Shown here: positions 50,495-61,071 of the stretch, one piece after another
Numbering within the stretch: position 1 is the stretch's first letter
How the letters are laid out: the number at the start of each line of letters is the position of its first letter
From: Daedaleopsis sinensis
Lineage: Eukaryota > Basidiomycota > Agaricomycetes > Polyporales > Polyporaceae
DNA: 64,000 nt
Direction of reading: 5' to 3'
Assembly: GCA_033807695.1 (NCBI GenBank)
Contig: CM066302.1
Coordinates: 1,426,001 to 1,490,000, forward strand
Notes under the pieces: model-generated
Seen by the model: only the letters and a program-made list of their open reading frames with translations
Told to the model about the DNA's origin: nothing
Databases searched by the model: none
Made by a program: the position numbers and the translations under genes

Positions 50495-51463
50495 ATGTCT
50501 GAGAACAAGAACATCACTCTATACGCTGCCATCGTACGTCCATGGCCGACATATGAGATATTGCTCCTCTGACGCCAATCGCCGCAGGACTCGCCATTCC
50601 CCCACCGCGTCCGCCTCGCTCTCGAGGAGGCGGGCATCGAGTACGACACGATATGGATCGACCTCATCGTGAACAAGCAGGAGTGGTACGAGAAGGCCGT
50701 GCACCCCGCTGCCAAGGTCGGGTCTCCTCGACGTCCTCGCACACACCCCGCTCCTGACCGTGACACCTGCCACCTGACCGGCACTCACGCAGGTGCCCTA
50801 CCTCGTGTACGGCGGGACGAAGCTCCAGTCCGGAGACGCCCCGTCCGCGGACGCCGTCGGGATCCCGGAGTCGCTCGTGATCCTCGAGTTCCTCGCGGAC
50901 GCGTTCCCGCACGCCGCGCTCCTCCCCGCGGACGCCGTGCTGCGCGCACGGGCGCGGCTCTTCACGCACACGGTCGACACGACGCTCCTCCCCGTGGTCT
51001 TCGGGTTCCTGTTCCTCGGCACGCCGCTCGACGCGCTCCTTGGGGCGCTCGACGGCGTGCAGCGGCTGCTCCCGCCCGCGGGCGGGTTCGCGGTTGGGCC
51101 GTGGTCGATCGCGGACGCGGCGCTCGCGCCGCTGCTCGTGCGGATCGACCTCTTCTTGAGGCTCGCGCCGTTCACGATCGCGGGCGTCGCGCAGGAGGCC
51201 GCGGAGGCGCTGCAGACCCCGAGGTTTGCGCGGCTGCAGAGGTACAAGGCGGATATCATGGCGCGCGAGAGCATGGCGAAGACTTGGGACGAGGTGAGCG
51301 AGGGGAGCGAGATGGGGCGCGCGCTGGGGACGTTTGTTGACCTTGTTTGTTATCACGTTCGTAGGACGCGGTCGCTGTCGTGGCGAAGCAGCGGATGGAG
51401 AGGTTCAGACTGACTGGGAAGGTCAACAGCGACGTGACTGTCCCGGTTCCTAAGCAGGACTGA
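50495..51463 (+). CDS. Glutathione S-transferase, Omega-like with serine in place of the catalytic cysteine
   Basis: About 260 residues, three introns. The N-terminal thioredoxin fold reads [20 protein letters not shown] then [20 protein letters not shown] and [20 protein letters not shown] (Glu-Ser glutathione-binding pair); an all-helical C-terminal domain follows ([20 protein letters not shown]). Omega GSTs normally have CPF/CPY at the active site; here the aligned position is SPFP, so the Cys is replaced by Ser. Serine-type Omega GSTs are known in wood-decay fungi and have different chemistry from the Cys type (less thiol transfer, more ligand binding or conjugation). GC content of the second exon is very high. 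A Cys-type relative follows at 52289. Confidence 0.85.
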
Positions 51464-52288
51464 CGGCTACGGAAGACTCGTGACGGACTTCAATTGCTGC
51501 AGAGGTTTTTTCGTCCATTGTCGAGCTCATTTTGTCTAGCTGCATTCATATATCCTGAGTTGTTCTGATGGGAAATTAGAGTTGTTATCATCGCATGCCG
51601 TTACCTGTACGGGGCTGAGCAACCTCACTTGGAGTATTGAAGTGCTGAACGAACCTAATCCCACATGTCTTGGGAGAACAGCTCGAAAGCAGTGGTTAGA
51701 CGTCGACATCCCAGAGGGAACACAGGCTGCTGCCTCGTATATAAGATGTCGACACGCTTGATAGCCTCGACCTCGAAAGCGGTCTTCCCGTGTCTGCCAT
51801 CCTCCGCAGGAACCTAAGAGGTCGTAGGGTTCTCCATCTTTGTTGGGGGTGCCGTCGTAGGATGATCTGGGCGGTGGCTGCACGATGCGAGGGAGTCCTC
51901 TCCTGACGGGCTGAAGGGATTCGATGCTCACGCGTAAAGAGAGCTGAGAGCGTCCGTAGAGAAACGGTATGTTTAGAACGAGGTCAATCTTCCATAGACA
52001 TGCCTGGCTATCTCAATGGAGTGTAGACGCTGATTGTACGCAAACTGATCAGACAAGTCAAGTAGTCAAACTAGTCAAGTCATGCGACGAACCTAGGTCA
52101 AGTCGCATACGAAAGTTGGGGGAAAGTGGCCTATTGCGCATCAATCTGGAACTACGTCATTGCTCGAGAGAGGTGCCGGTGAGCGAGAAAGTGGATTGCG
52201 CGACCCACGAATGAGTAAGCAGTCGTCCACGATATATAGCTCTGCCATCCTCGTTCCCAGCCCAATAACCATTCCATTCCAACCCACC
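51464..52288. other. Intergenic
   Basis: About 825 bp between the two GST genes; promoter of the second. No gene recognised. Confidence 0.45.
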
Positions 52289-53245
52289 ATGGGCCTTCCA
52301 GACGAGCACATTTATCCGCATGCGACCGCCCGCGCTGCTCAGACGGTCGAGCAGCACCAGGAGCCGCAGGATCTGGTCTTTTACTCAGGATGGGTACGCA
52401 CACAACCTATCGCGCATGTGACCGAATACCCTCGAGACGGACTGTGAACACTGAAAACATGGCAGTTTTGTCCATATGTGCAGCGTACCTGGATCACGCT
52501 CGAGGAGCGGGGGATTCCATACCAATACAAGGAGGTGAACCCTTACAAGAAAGAGAAACACTTCCTCGGTGCGCATCGCAGTTCTGCAGTCCCGCACCTC
52601 TGCACCTCGCTCACCGGCACCCGCCGGTCCAGACATCAACCCCAAGGGCCTCGTCCCGGCGGTCGAGTACAAGGGCAAGGCGCTGTACGAGTCGCTGATC
52701 CTCTGCGAGTTCCTCGAGGACGCGTTCCCGGACCACGCGCCGCACATCCTGCCCGCGGACGCGTTCGAGCGCGCGTACGTGCGCCTGTGGACGGACCACG
52801 TCGCGAAGCAGATCGTGCCCGCGTTCATGCGGCTGCTGCAGGAGCAGGACGCGGAGCGGCGGAAGACGTACCTGGGGGAGTACTACGCGGCGCTGCGCAC
52901 GCTCTGCGCGAAGGTGAAGGGCCCGTACTTCCTCGGGGAGGAGTTCTCGCTCGTCGACGTCGCGCTCGCGCCGTGGGTCGTGCGCGACTATATCCTGAGG
53001 GAGAACCGGGGCTATGAGCGGGAGGCGGTGGGGAGCGGGTGGCCTGAGTACGCGGGGAAGCTCGAGACGCGGGAGAGCGTGCTCAAAACACAGAGTGTGC
53101 GTTTTCGATCGTGGCTTGAGGTCTCGGTGGGATGCTGACCGGGTTGTAGGACAAGGAGCACTACGCGGAGATTTATGGGAGGTACCTGCGCAACGAGGCA
53201 CAGAGCGAGGCGGCGAAGGCAATCAGAGCTGGACGACCGTTCTGA
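52289..53245 (+). CDS. Glutathione S-transferase, Omega class (catalytic cysteine present)
   Basis: About 255 residues, three introns (after YSGW, before DINPKG, before DKEHYAE). The active-site motif WFCPYVQRTWITLEE carries the Omega cysteine. NPYKKEKHFL, INPKGLVPAVEYKGKALYES and LILCEFLEDAFP (Glu-Ser) bind glutathione; the helical domain has YFLGEEFSLVDVALAPWVVR. Cys-type Omega GSTs act as glutathionyl reductases (deglutathionylation of small phenolic conjugates), a function expanded in lignin-degrading fungi. Ends KAIRAGRPF. Confidence 0.9.
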
Positions 53246-53532
53246 GCACTGTCCAGGAGTATAACGCATTCCGGTAGTCTTATACGAGTATAAGACATGT
53301 TCATGGGTGACCGCGATCGAATGGTGTGCTGCGACGAGGGTGTCTGCGCGTTGGACGAGTCCATGAACGCGAGGAAAGCACCGGCCCGGTTGATGTCTGG
53401 GACCAAACAAGGACAAAGTCTGGTAGATGATGACGTTGAAATCGCGGGGTAAACGCAGGTTAACAAGTACTGCTACACTCGAGCGGTGCAGCTACTCTCT
53501 CGTCTAATCGCGAGCTGTAAGAGAAGGATAAG

Positions 53533-54580
53533 ATGCTGATCAAGGTGGATGTGCAGACGGCGCAGCGTTTGTACAATGGTACGTCCAATTCACTGCCATC
53601 ATATTCACTCGCGACGCTCAAGCAGACCCTGACAGGCGCACGCAAGTGGTTCGCCATAGTCCCTCCAGCCCTCTTCCCGCCTCAGTTCTTCTTCGACGCG
53701 CCCTTTGGCCGGTTTGCGCTCAAGACCAAGAGCTTCCTCGTCGTCGACGGTACGTCTCACATCTCACCCAGACCGCCCCCTCCATCCTGACGCCCACGAG
53801 CCAGGCATCCGCTCATGGATCCTCATGGAGCTCGTCTCCCTCTTCGCCCTGCTCAACGCGTTCCTGCAGTCCCCGCTCTCCCCGAAGGCAGCGGGCACGT
53901 CCCCCCCGCTCACACTCGCGCACCCCCCGACGCTCCTCGCGGGGCTGTACGTCGTCCACTACCTGAACCGCGCGCTCATCTCCCCGCTGCGCACGCCCTC
54001 GCGCTCCACCTCGCACCTCTCCGTCGTCCTCTCCGCCGTCTTCTTCAACACGCTCAACGGCTCGCTCATGGGCGCGTACCTCTCTTCGCCGGACGCGCAG
54101 GCCTTCCTCGCGCGCGCGTACGAGCGCCCGCTGTTCTGGGTGGGGGTCGCCCTGTGGGCCGCGGGCCTCGCGGGCAACATCTACCACGACGAGATCCTGC
54201 TGAACATCCGCCGGAGCGCGAAGGCCAAGGGCAAGGCCGCCGCCACCGGAAACGACAACGACAACGACGGCAACGGGAAGGAGAAGAAGACGCAGGGGGA
54301 GCACTACGCGGTCCCGTATGGCGCGCTCTACCGGTTCGTCTCGTTCCCGAACTACCTGTGCGAGTGGGCGGAGTGGCTCGGGTTCGCGCTCGCGGCGGCG
54401 CCGCCCCCGTCCTTCGCGTCCGCCGCGGCGTTCGTCGCGACCGTCGCGCCGCCGTGGCTGTTCTTCTTCAACGAGGTCTGGGTGATGCTCCCGCGCGCGT
54501 ACAAGGGCCACAGGTGGTACCGGAACCGCTTCCCGGACTACCCGAAGGAGCGCAAGGCGGTCATTCCGTTCGTGTTGTGA
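53533..54580 (+). CDS. Steroid 5-alpha-reductase-like membrane protein
   Basis: About 330 residues, one intron ending just before GCATCCGC (splices VVDG to IRSWILMEL). Six to seven hydrophobic segments. The C-terminal family signature is intact: NIYHDEILLNIRR, YAVPYGALYRFVSFPNYLCE (substrate/NADPH region), EWAEWLGFALAA, NEVWVMLPRAYKGHRWYRNR and the terminal FPDYPKERKAVIPFVL. The family reduces C=C bonds next to a carbonyl in steroids, polyprenols or enoyl-CoA lipids in the ER. An Asn/Asp-rich insert (NDNDNDGNGKEKK) between conserved blocks is probably a loop. The substrate cannot be assigned. Confidence 0.85.
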
Positions 54581-55157
54581 AGTGCATGTGCTTGCTGAAG
54601 ATATTGTGTCCTTGGCTGTGATGCTTGGTGAGCTGTTGACGGTGATGTTGCGAGGACTAAAGACGTACGCTGTCGCGGAGAGATTTGGATGTCATCGCTT
54701 GTGCTTTACGATACGTTGTAGCTTCAGAATCATACACATAGGCCACACATGCGAAATCGGAACAGGGAGATGCGCTGTGTCGTGTTGTGCAAGTGCGATT
54801 CGGAGGACGCATGCGCATGCGCCTGAACACCGTCAGCGCTAGCAGGCTCGAGCGGGGAACACTAACTTTAAGGGACCACACGCACCTGAGAGCGGGACCC
54901 TCTCTGTGCGGCTCTAGCTTGACCGGAGAGTTGCGCGATGATTGCGCGTGGGCCGTGTCGGTGACTGAGATGAGATGCATAGGATACCATTTCCGAATCC
55001 AGATTACAAGTCGAGACTAACAGTCCATGTCCAAAAGCAGAGCTCGTCTTCGACAGCACGCTGTCCAGTGTCGATCGAGTCGCATGTACCCGCTACATAG
55101 CTCCCCAGCTGGCATCCCACAATCCACTCATACACGATCCCTTGGATTATAATCGCT
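54581..55157. other. Intergenic, convergent 3' ends
   Basis: About 580 bp between the reductase-like gene (+) and the first RER1-like gene (-). No feature recognised. Confidence 0.45.
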
Positions 55158-56326
55158 TCAGATGGAGACGGCGGGGGTGGTCTGGGCGGCGGCGGCGCGG
55201 CGCGCACACGCCCGCCTGTGGACGAGAACATTTGGTGAGCACATCTCCGAGTCCGCGCACGCGCACGCGCACGGGCTGTACTCACTTGACCGCGGGCCGC
55301 ACGACCTCGAAGATGAACAAGCCCCCGGCGTACGCGGCGAGGATCGGCCAGTAGATGGGGAAGTCGAGGAAGCCGATGTACGCGCACGGGAAGGCGACGA
55401 GCGTCGCGTACGTCGAGGCTTTCCTGCGGGCGGGGTCGCGCGTGAGCAGTGTGTCTCCGGGGTAGGGTAGGGAGGGGGATAGAGGGGATAGAGATTGAGG
55501 GATTGAGGACGCACCAGGTCGTGAACTCGAGGGCGGCGAGGTCCTGGGGCTCCGCAGGTGCGGCGTCCGCCTTCGCCTCGGTGTCCGCCTTGCCGTTCTT
55601 CTCCCTGTCTTCGTCCGCCGTCTCCTTCGTGTTCTTCTCTGTGAGGAGGGGCTCGGACTCGGCGGGGGCGGTCTTCTCGTCGACGACTGGGGCTGCGGGC
55701 ACGGACGCAGGCGCGAGACCCTTCTCCATCTGATCCGCCGCATGGTCCTGGGTCTCAGCGCGCGCCGCTTCAGCCTCGACCGCCTTGCGGTACTTCTTGT
55801 AGTGCGCTATGAGGGCGAGCGAGAGGGTGTCTGTGCGATGATGGGGGTAAGCGTAAGCGTGGTCCCAGCGATCCGCACGAGTAGAGAGTGCCACCACCGT
55901 GACGTACAGGGGACTGTAGTACAGTAGTATGCGTTCAATCAGCCCAACGTTCAACTTGGCAGCTATAATCATGGATAGCGGACTCACCGATGTAGAACTG
56001 CTCGAGGCGCATGCGCATACGCGTAGTCAGTCAGCTATCTGCCTATATTGGTAGACACTGGGCTGGAGAGGGTTGACCGTTGCACGCACCCCTTGCACGG
56101 ACAGGATCCGGTAGACGAAGAGCGCGAGGAGGGCAGTCGTGAACAGCCACCTCCTCGCGAATGAGACACCCGTGAACGCATCGAGCGGGCCCTGCACTGG
56201 GCGCGGCTCGGAGCTCGAGCTTGGAGAGGCCTCAGCTTCGGCCTCGACTTGAGCTTGAGAGTTCGTAGGAGGAGCCGGTGGGGACTCGGGAGGCACTGTT
56301 GTGGCTGTTACCACAGTGTCCGACAT
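55158..56326 (-). CDS. Divergent RER1-like membrane protein (array copy A)
   Basis: Starts at ATG 56326 (MSDTVVTATTVPPESPPAPP). Exon 1 ends FVYRILSVQG; a 10-nt exon (55988-55997, TTCTACATCG) and a 6-nt exon (55908-55913, TCCCCT) follow, splicing to give QGFYIVPYTLSLALIAHY, which aligns with RER1's [18 protein letters not shown]. Next is a long acidic loop (MEKGLAPAS, many Glu/Asp) instead of RER1's short loop, then LAALEFTTW, intron, and KASTYATLVAFPCAYIGFLD with FPIYWPILAAYAGGLFIFEV. The last exon gives only RACARRAAAAQTTPAVSI, unlike RER1's conserved tail. If the last intron (donor AA|GTGAGT) is not spliced, the protein ends at VRPAVK. Four membrane helices remain. Probably an ER/Golgi protein of unknown role. 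Confidence 0.75.
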
Positions 56327-56677
56327 GGGAGATGAACTTGAATGAGCGAGGAGGTTCAGAGGCAGTTAAAAGAAGTCAAGCGGCGGGCTGGATGGGGGTA
56401 TGAGGAGAGGTGTATTTGGCTCGGAGGCTATAGTGGTAGTATCAGTGTCCTGCGGTCATTTCCTGCGGAGGATGGCCGTGTGGGACCTGGAATTCGATAA
56501 ACACAGTAGAGTTAGTACTATTTATAGCTCAGAGCGCTTCTTCAGTTCACTGTACTTTTGAGAAGACTTAAACTTACGACCCTCAGGTGCTACCATTAGA
56601 TCGACGTAGTACTTGACCAGTACCATACACGACGAACTAAGTATGTAACAAACCTCCTCTACATCATATGTAGAAGA
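56327..56677. other. Intergenic inside RER1-like array
   Basis: 350-bp spacer, AT-richer; promoter of copy A and 3' end of copy B. Confidence 0.45.
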
Positions 56678-57520
56678 TCATCGACCCAGTCCCCTCTTCA
56701 ATATTGGCCACACAACTTTGTTCACGAACAAGCACACAACAAACGCCACGGAGTTCATCCAATATGAACGTGTGTTCAGCACGTCGAAGGACGTGAACAG
56801 AAACGCGAGAAGCATTGCGCGTGTGGCAGAGACCCTAGTAAGAAGTTGCATTCACAGATAAGTACACCATCGAGCAGGAAAATGATAAGGATGCACGAAG
56901 AGACGGGGATAACGGACCAGTAGTGGCTCTCGAGAATTCGCTTGTCGACTGGAGGCTTGGCCGCAGTCTCGCTGCTATCGGCCCCGTCGTCTGGCTTTGC
57001 AGAGGTAGAGCTGCTAGCGGCAGGCACGAGGGACAGAGTCGGGCCTCCGCCGCTCTCTAGCTGGTCTGCCAACACAAGCTCCTCCGAGTCTGGACACGCC
57101 TCGGTCCCTTTGCGATATTCGTCAAGACCGCCCTGGAGGTACTGAGCGAGTATGTCTGCACAGACGCCATCGTCAAGTTGGAGGAACAGCAGGAGATATG
57201 TCCCGAGCGCATACAGAAAACTGCAGGGAGAGTGGCGTCACTGGCAGCTCACGGACATGGAGTTCGGTATCGCGTGCAATGAACTCACCAATAAACCCTT
57301 GGAGCTATGGATGAGACGGGGAAAGCCGGTCAGACAACGGACGAAGCTAAACACAAGGACGTACCCCTTGGTCGAGCACCACCCGGAGCATGAACACCGC
57401 GAAAAGGCCCAGTGTGAATGTCCACCTGCTCGCCACGAACGGGGCGAGCACGTCCATTATTTGGTCTGCTCGACTGCGACACATTGACGCAATTGCTTCC
57501 GGTGTTAGTGCAGAAGACAT
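56678..57520 (-). CDS. Divergent RER1-like membrane protein (array copy B)
   Basis: Starts at ATG 57520 (MSSALTPEAIASMCRSRADQ); exon 1 has LAPFVASRWTFTLGLFAVFM and ends VVLDQG. The small exons are 16 nt (57289-57304) and 6 nt (57215-57220, TTTTCT); spliced, they give QGFIVFYILAQYL, in register with RER1 WYIVCYA. The extended acidic loop (SSTSAKPDDGADSSETAAK) leads to ILESHYW, intron, then VSATRAMLLAFLFTSFDVLN, the best match to RER1's [20 protein letters not shown] among the four paralogs. Ends VVWPILKRGLGR with no RER1 C-terminal tail. Intron phases match RER1 at every junction. Confidence 0.78.
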
Positions 57521-57994
57521 CGCGTGCTGGAAGTCTGAGACTGTTGGGACGGAAGGTACGACGAAAGAGCGTAGAAGGGGCGCGATGGTTTGTTGGAGTG
57601 TTGCATGCCGGACTGCTCTCCCCTTATCATCCGGGCACGGTCTCGTGCTGGCGTTCGAATGCCATGGGCGCGCGCAGACGATGCCCGGGGCCATACGCTG
57701 CCATCAGGTGCGCCGAGCCGTGAGCCAGGCCGTGACCAGGCAGATCAGGTCGCGCTTTATATAGACCTGTTATCACGCGCGGAGCATCTTCGCGCGTTGT
57801 TTGTGCGGACCTGGACTTGTCCCATTATGTGTCTGGGCAGTGAAGGATTACATCGCAGAAGACATAGCACAGCACAAACCTGCGATGGGATGCGCATAGA
57901 TGCAGTCCGGCTGCGGGGATGCTTCAAGTGTATCTCCCGCCTTGGCTTTTGGAAGATGGGAAACTATCCGCAATTGAACATGGATCGAATGCTG
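57521..57994. other. Intergenic inside RER1-like array
   Basis: About 470 bp; 3' region of copy C and promoter of copy B. Nothing else seen. Confidence 0.45.
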
Positions 57995-58847
57995 TCACCA
58001 CGTGATCCACGTCCTTGGATGGGCGTGCTTCATGGGCGACCACACGTAGTTGCCCAGCAGCATACACACGACGTACGCAGCGGGGTCCAGCCAGGTGAAC
58101 GGTATGTCGAGCATGTCGATGAAGGTGCAGGGAAGTGCGATGAGGACCACTAGCGTAGCGGAGAACCTGTGGACATTGCATTGCGCGTGGATGAGATGTC
58201 ATTTTGTCATTCAGCATCAACAGACAAAGTGAGACGGATGAGAATACTGACCAGTGTCGGAACTCGAGGGTTAACGGGACATCGGAGACGGGGGCAGCCG
58301 CGTGCTCTGCCATCTCTTTGTCCGGATGGACAGAGTGGCGTAGAGACTCCATGGCAGTCTTCTCCGTTGTAACATCCTTCTTCTGCGAGTCAGTAGCGAC
58401 TGGCGAGAGCAGCTCGCCCTTCTCAAGCTGCTCGGATTCGGATGCGGTTTTCGAAGACTCTTGCTCCGTTCCGTACCGTGCGTATTGTCGGTGAAGGTAT
58501 AGAATGAGCATATCTATACCATCTACGCATCGGTCCTATACTCGAGAACAGAGAGTTCGGGTGATGGACGTACAGCAGACTGCAGCAGGAGAACAGTAAG
58601 TCGTGGGTCATGAGGGTGAACTTGCAGGTAGACGAACTAACCATGATACCACTACGGAGTATGTCGGTCAGAAGTCCCTGCCATGTAGAGTGCATGGAAT
58701 GTGGCATACCTTGCGCGTGAGCACGACCCGGCGTAAGATCAAGGCAAACACGCCCGTCGTGAAAGCCCATCGGACCGCCATAGCGAGCGCGTCCGAACTC
58801 GGTGTCGACTTCGGACGTCTCCGCGCGCCCGGACTTGGAGTGGACAT
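57995..58847 (-). CDS. Divergent RER1-like membrane protein (array copy C)
   Basis: Starts at ATG 58847 (MSTPSPGARRRPKSTPSSDA); an in-frame ATG at 58877 is an alternative. Exon 1 ends LILRRVVLTRK. A 10-nt exon (58642-58651, TGGTATCATG) and a 6-nt exon (58574-58579, TCTGCT) splice to give WYHVCYGIDMLILYLHRQYA, clearly parallel to RER1 [15 protein letters not shown] charged loop (ASESEQLEKGELLSPV) leads to VPLTLEFRHW, intron, FSATLVVLIALPCTFIDMLD and IPFTWLDPAAYVVCMLLGNY. It ends WSPMKHAHPRTWITW. Four membrane helices and the RER1 exon phases are kept; the RER1 tail is absent. Confidence 0.78.
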
Positions 58848-59312
58848 CGAAGGATCATATCGACCCACGATGCGCATGGAGGCGTCCTTGGCAGTGCAAC
58901 ACAGTTGCAAGGCCTGTGCGACATGCCGTGTGTATTCTGGATTCACGTCTGTCATCATTTCCAGCTCGTCGTGGACGTCCCTGGAGGCGGCGAGACCCCC
59001 AGGCACCCACCGCCCGTCCTTCCTAGTATAAGGGTGGTGCAGCAGTACTTGGATCCGGCGTTGTGGAGATTTCCCAATCTTTTTGACTTGTTGTGTGGAG
59101 GGAAGTGAGTGCCTCGGCGATCGCCCGCTGTCAGGGCGACTTCTGCTCTTCGTCGACGTGAACACGCCGCACAATACCAATGCTTGACATATGGGCGCAC
59201 GAAGGACGATTGCATAGAGCCGCGCATGTAATTGTGAGATACAACGGACGAGCCGGATATGCCATTGGGGAAATGGCCGTCGTCAAGCGCACATCGCACA
59301 GCACTCCGCACC
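58848..59312. other. Intergenic inside RER1-like array
   Basis: About 465 bp; promoter of copy C and 3' region of copy D. Open frames here are short and unconvincing. Confidence 0.45.
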
Positions 59313-60300
59313 TCAATAGCCCGTCCCGTTGGATGCTGTTCTGCCGCGGTAGCTTGCATACAGGTGTTTGGAGGTTCGACAGATTGGGTCAGTACAACGA
59401 GGTGTTCCATCCATTAACCGCGAAGACACATACTTCACAATAGGCCACATGACGTTGCCGAGGACCACACATACGGCGTACACGACAAGGTCCAACAAGT
59501 CGACGGGAACCTTGGAAACTTTGAGGAACGCGCCCGGGAACGTGAGGAGCGTTGCGACAGTAGTGAAGATCCTGTTGACGATGGACGAGTGCGTAAGCAA
59601 ATGCCGTGACAGATACAATGCAGTGTCTAAAGAAAGGGCACACCAGAAGCGCAATTCGAGAGGTTGATTGTCTCCTAAGGGCGTGACCGATTCCCCATTA
59701 ATGGCCTCGTCTTCCCTCCCGGCTGAGCGCAAGGGCACAGATTGCGAGTCGATTACGTCGTCCTCGAGCAAGAGCGTATTCTTCTCGTCCGTGCCTATGT
59801 CTTCTGGGCCTTTGCCCTGCTCCATGTCGTCCAATACGTTCTCCGATGGATCTGGGGCCTCGGTTGCCTTCTGGTATATCGTGAACATGGCGTGCATGTA
59901 TACAATCAATATGTCTACACCATTGGCGATGATGCCACAGTGAGTTGTTTGTTCGTTATGGAGGACGGAGTGGACATACAGCAAACTTGGAAAGTCATCC
60001 AGGATGAGGATTCTCCCTCATTCTAGACGACTTTCCAAGTTTGCTGTATGTCCCTCACTGGGTAGCCACTGCACGTGCATAGTCAGCAACTATGGTCGGA
60101 CAGCACGATAAGCATGTAGGACTCACTCCATGCACGGATTCAATTCGCAGCGCGAACAGCGTGAAAACACCTGACGTGAACAACCACCTGGCCACCACGA
60201 AGGGGGCGAGTATGTCCAGCCATTGTGTCCAGTTCTGCTGTACCCGCGCAAGAAAGCCGGGTGAAGCTTCCGCTTCCGGGGCGAACGGCTGAGTAGACAT
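59313..60300 (-). CDS. Divergent RER1-like membrane protein (array copy D) with a hairpin-embedded 6-nt exon
   Basis: Starts at ATG 60300 (MSTQPFAPEAEASPGFLARV); exon 1 has ILAPFVVARWLFTSGVFTLF and ends IESVHG. The 10-nt exon is 60059-60068 (TGGCTACCCA) and the 6-nt exon 59980-59985 (TTTGCT). Splicing gives WLPICYILIVYMHAMFTIYQ, in register with RER1 [14 protein letters not shown]. The 6-nt exon with its splice sites lies in one arm of a perfect 25-bp inverted repeat (59972-60053). Then come an acidic loop (ENVLDDMEQGKGPEDIGTDE), LELRFW, intron, IFTTVATLLTFPGAFLKVSK and VPVDLLDLVVYAVCVVLGNV. A last intron (donor AA|GTATGT after MWPIV) would end the protein TASNGTGY; without it the frame runs on to the same stop. 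Confidence 0.75.
59972..60053. repeat. Perfect 25-bp inverted repeat with 32-bp loop, covering a 6-nt exon
   Basis: The arms 59972-59996 and 60029-60053 are exact reverse complements. The first arm, read on the minus strand, contains ...CCAAG|TTTGCT|GTATGT..., that is the acceptor, 6-nt exon and donor of RER1-like copy D; the second arm starts 5 bases past the GT donor site of the preceding 10-nt exon. Confidence 0.95.
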
Positions 60301-61071
60301 CGCGCGTTGAGACTGTATGAGACACCTAGGTGTTAAACGAGTGGGAGGTGAGGGACAGGTGGGTATGCGAGTGGAAGGAGAATACGTGCGATGACATCGC
60401 AGGCGGCCAATGTCTATCTTTATCGAGGAATTCACCAATTGCCAATGGGTGCTTGCGGAGGCTTGCGGGAACGATGTGACCGCAGCCGTATGGACGTGCA
60501 CATGTTTGGTCGCACATGTTTTACAGATATGAATTAGTCGATTCTTCGAGACCAATATAAGCCATAGATCGCGTCGGTTTTTCCTCTGCAATGTTGCTGT
60601 TGGACGTTCTGAGTTTCTTGGCCGATAGGGGATTAGATTGTTATGAGTATCTCATTGCTTGCTTTAGGAATGTGTTTGAGCGACTGTACCCTCTTCGTGA
60701 GGCGATACACTCACATGGACAGACATCCGAGCGTAACGCCTACATGAAGTGGCCTGCACCATCATATGACGCGATATCAGAATACATACAACGAACAACG
60801 TACCGCAGCATTTCCGGTCCAGAATTGAATGAGGGTTGAGAACCCGAATGGTTGCGTTGATATTGAATGAAGAGCAGGACACATATAAGCACAAAGCTCC
60901 TCGTACGACTGTGCATTATATCGAGGGAATATGACATCGCGGTAAAATAGGCGTCGCAAATCGTTCTATGTCGTAGCAAACACTCGCCCTGCACTAATGT
61001 TAGCCAGGACCGTAGGTCGTGAGGGGCGAAACTCACCTCATATCCTACCGCTTGAGCATCTAACCCCACCC
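60301..61071. other. Intergenic inside RER1-like array
   Basis: About 770 bp, the largest gap in the array; promoter of copy D and 3' region of RER1. Nothing recognised. Confidence 0.45.

Noticed and set aside
50664..51356. 230-codon minus-strand frame
   Set aside because: Arg/Glu/Pro-rich antisense shadow of the very GC-rich GST exon.
53813..54511. 232-codon minus-strand and 268-codon plus-strand frames
   Set aside because: Compositional shadows of the steroid-reductase-like gene; no motifs.
59040..59180. Extra N-terminal exon for RER1-like copy C
   Set aside because: The frame is open but does not resemble any RER1-like N-terminus; the other copies start shortly before the first helix.
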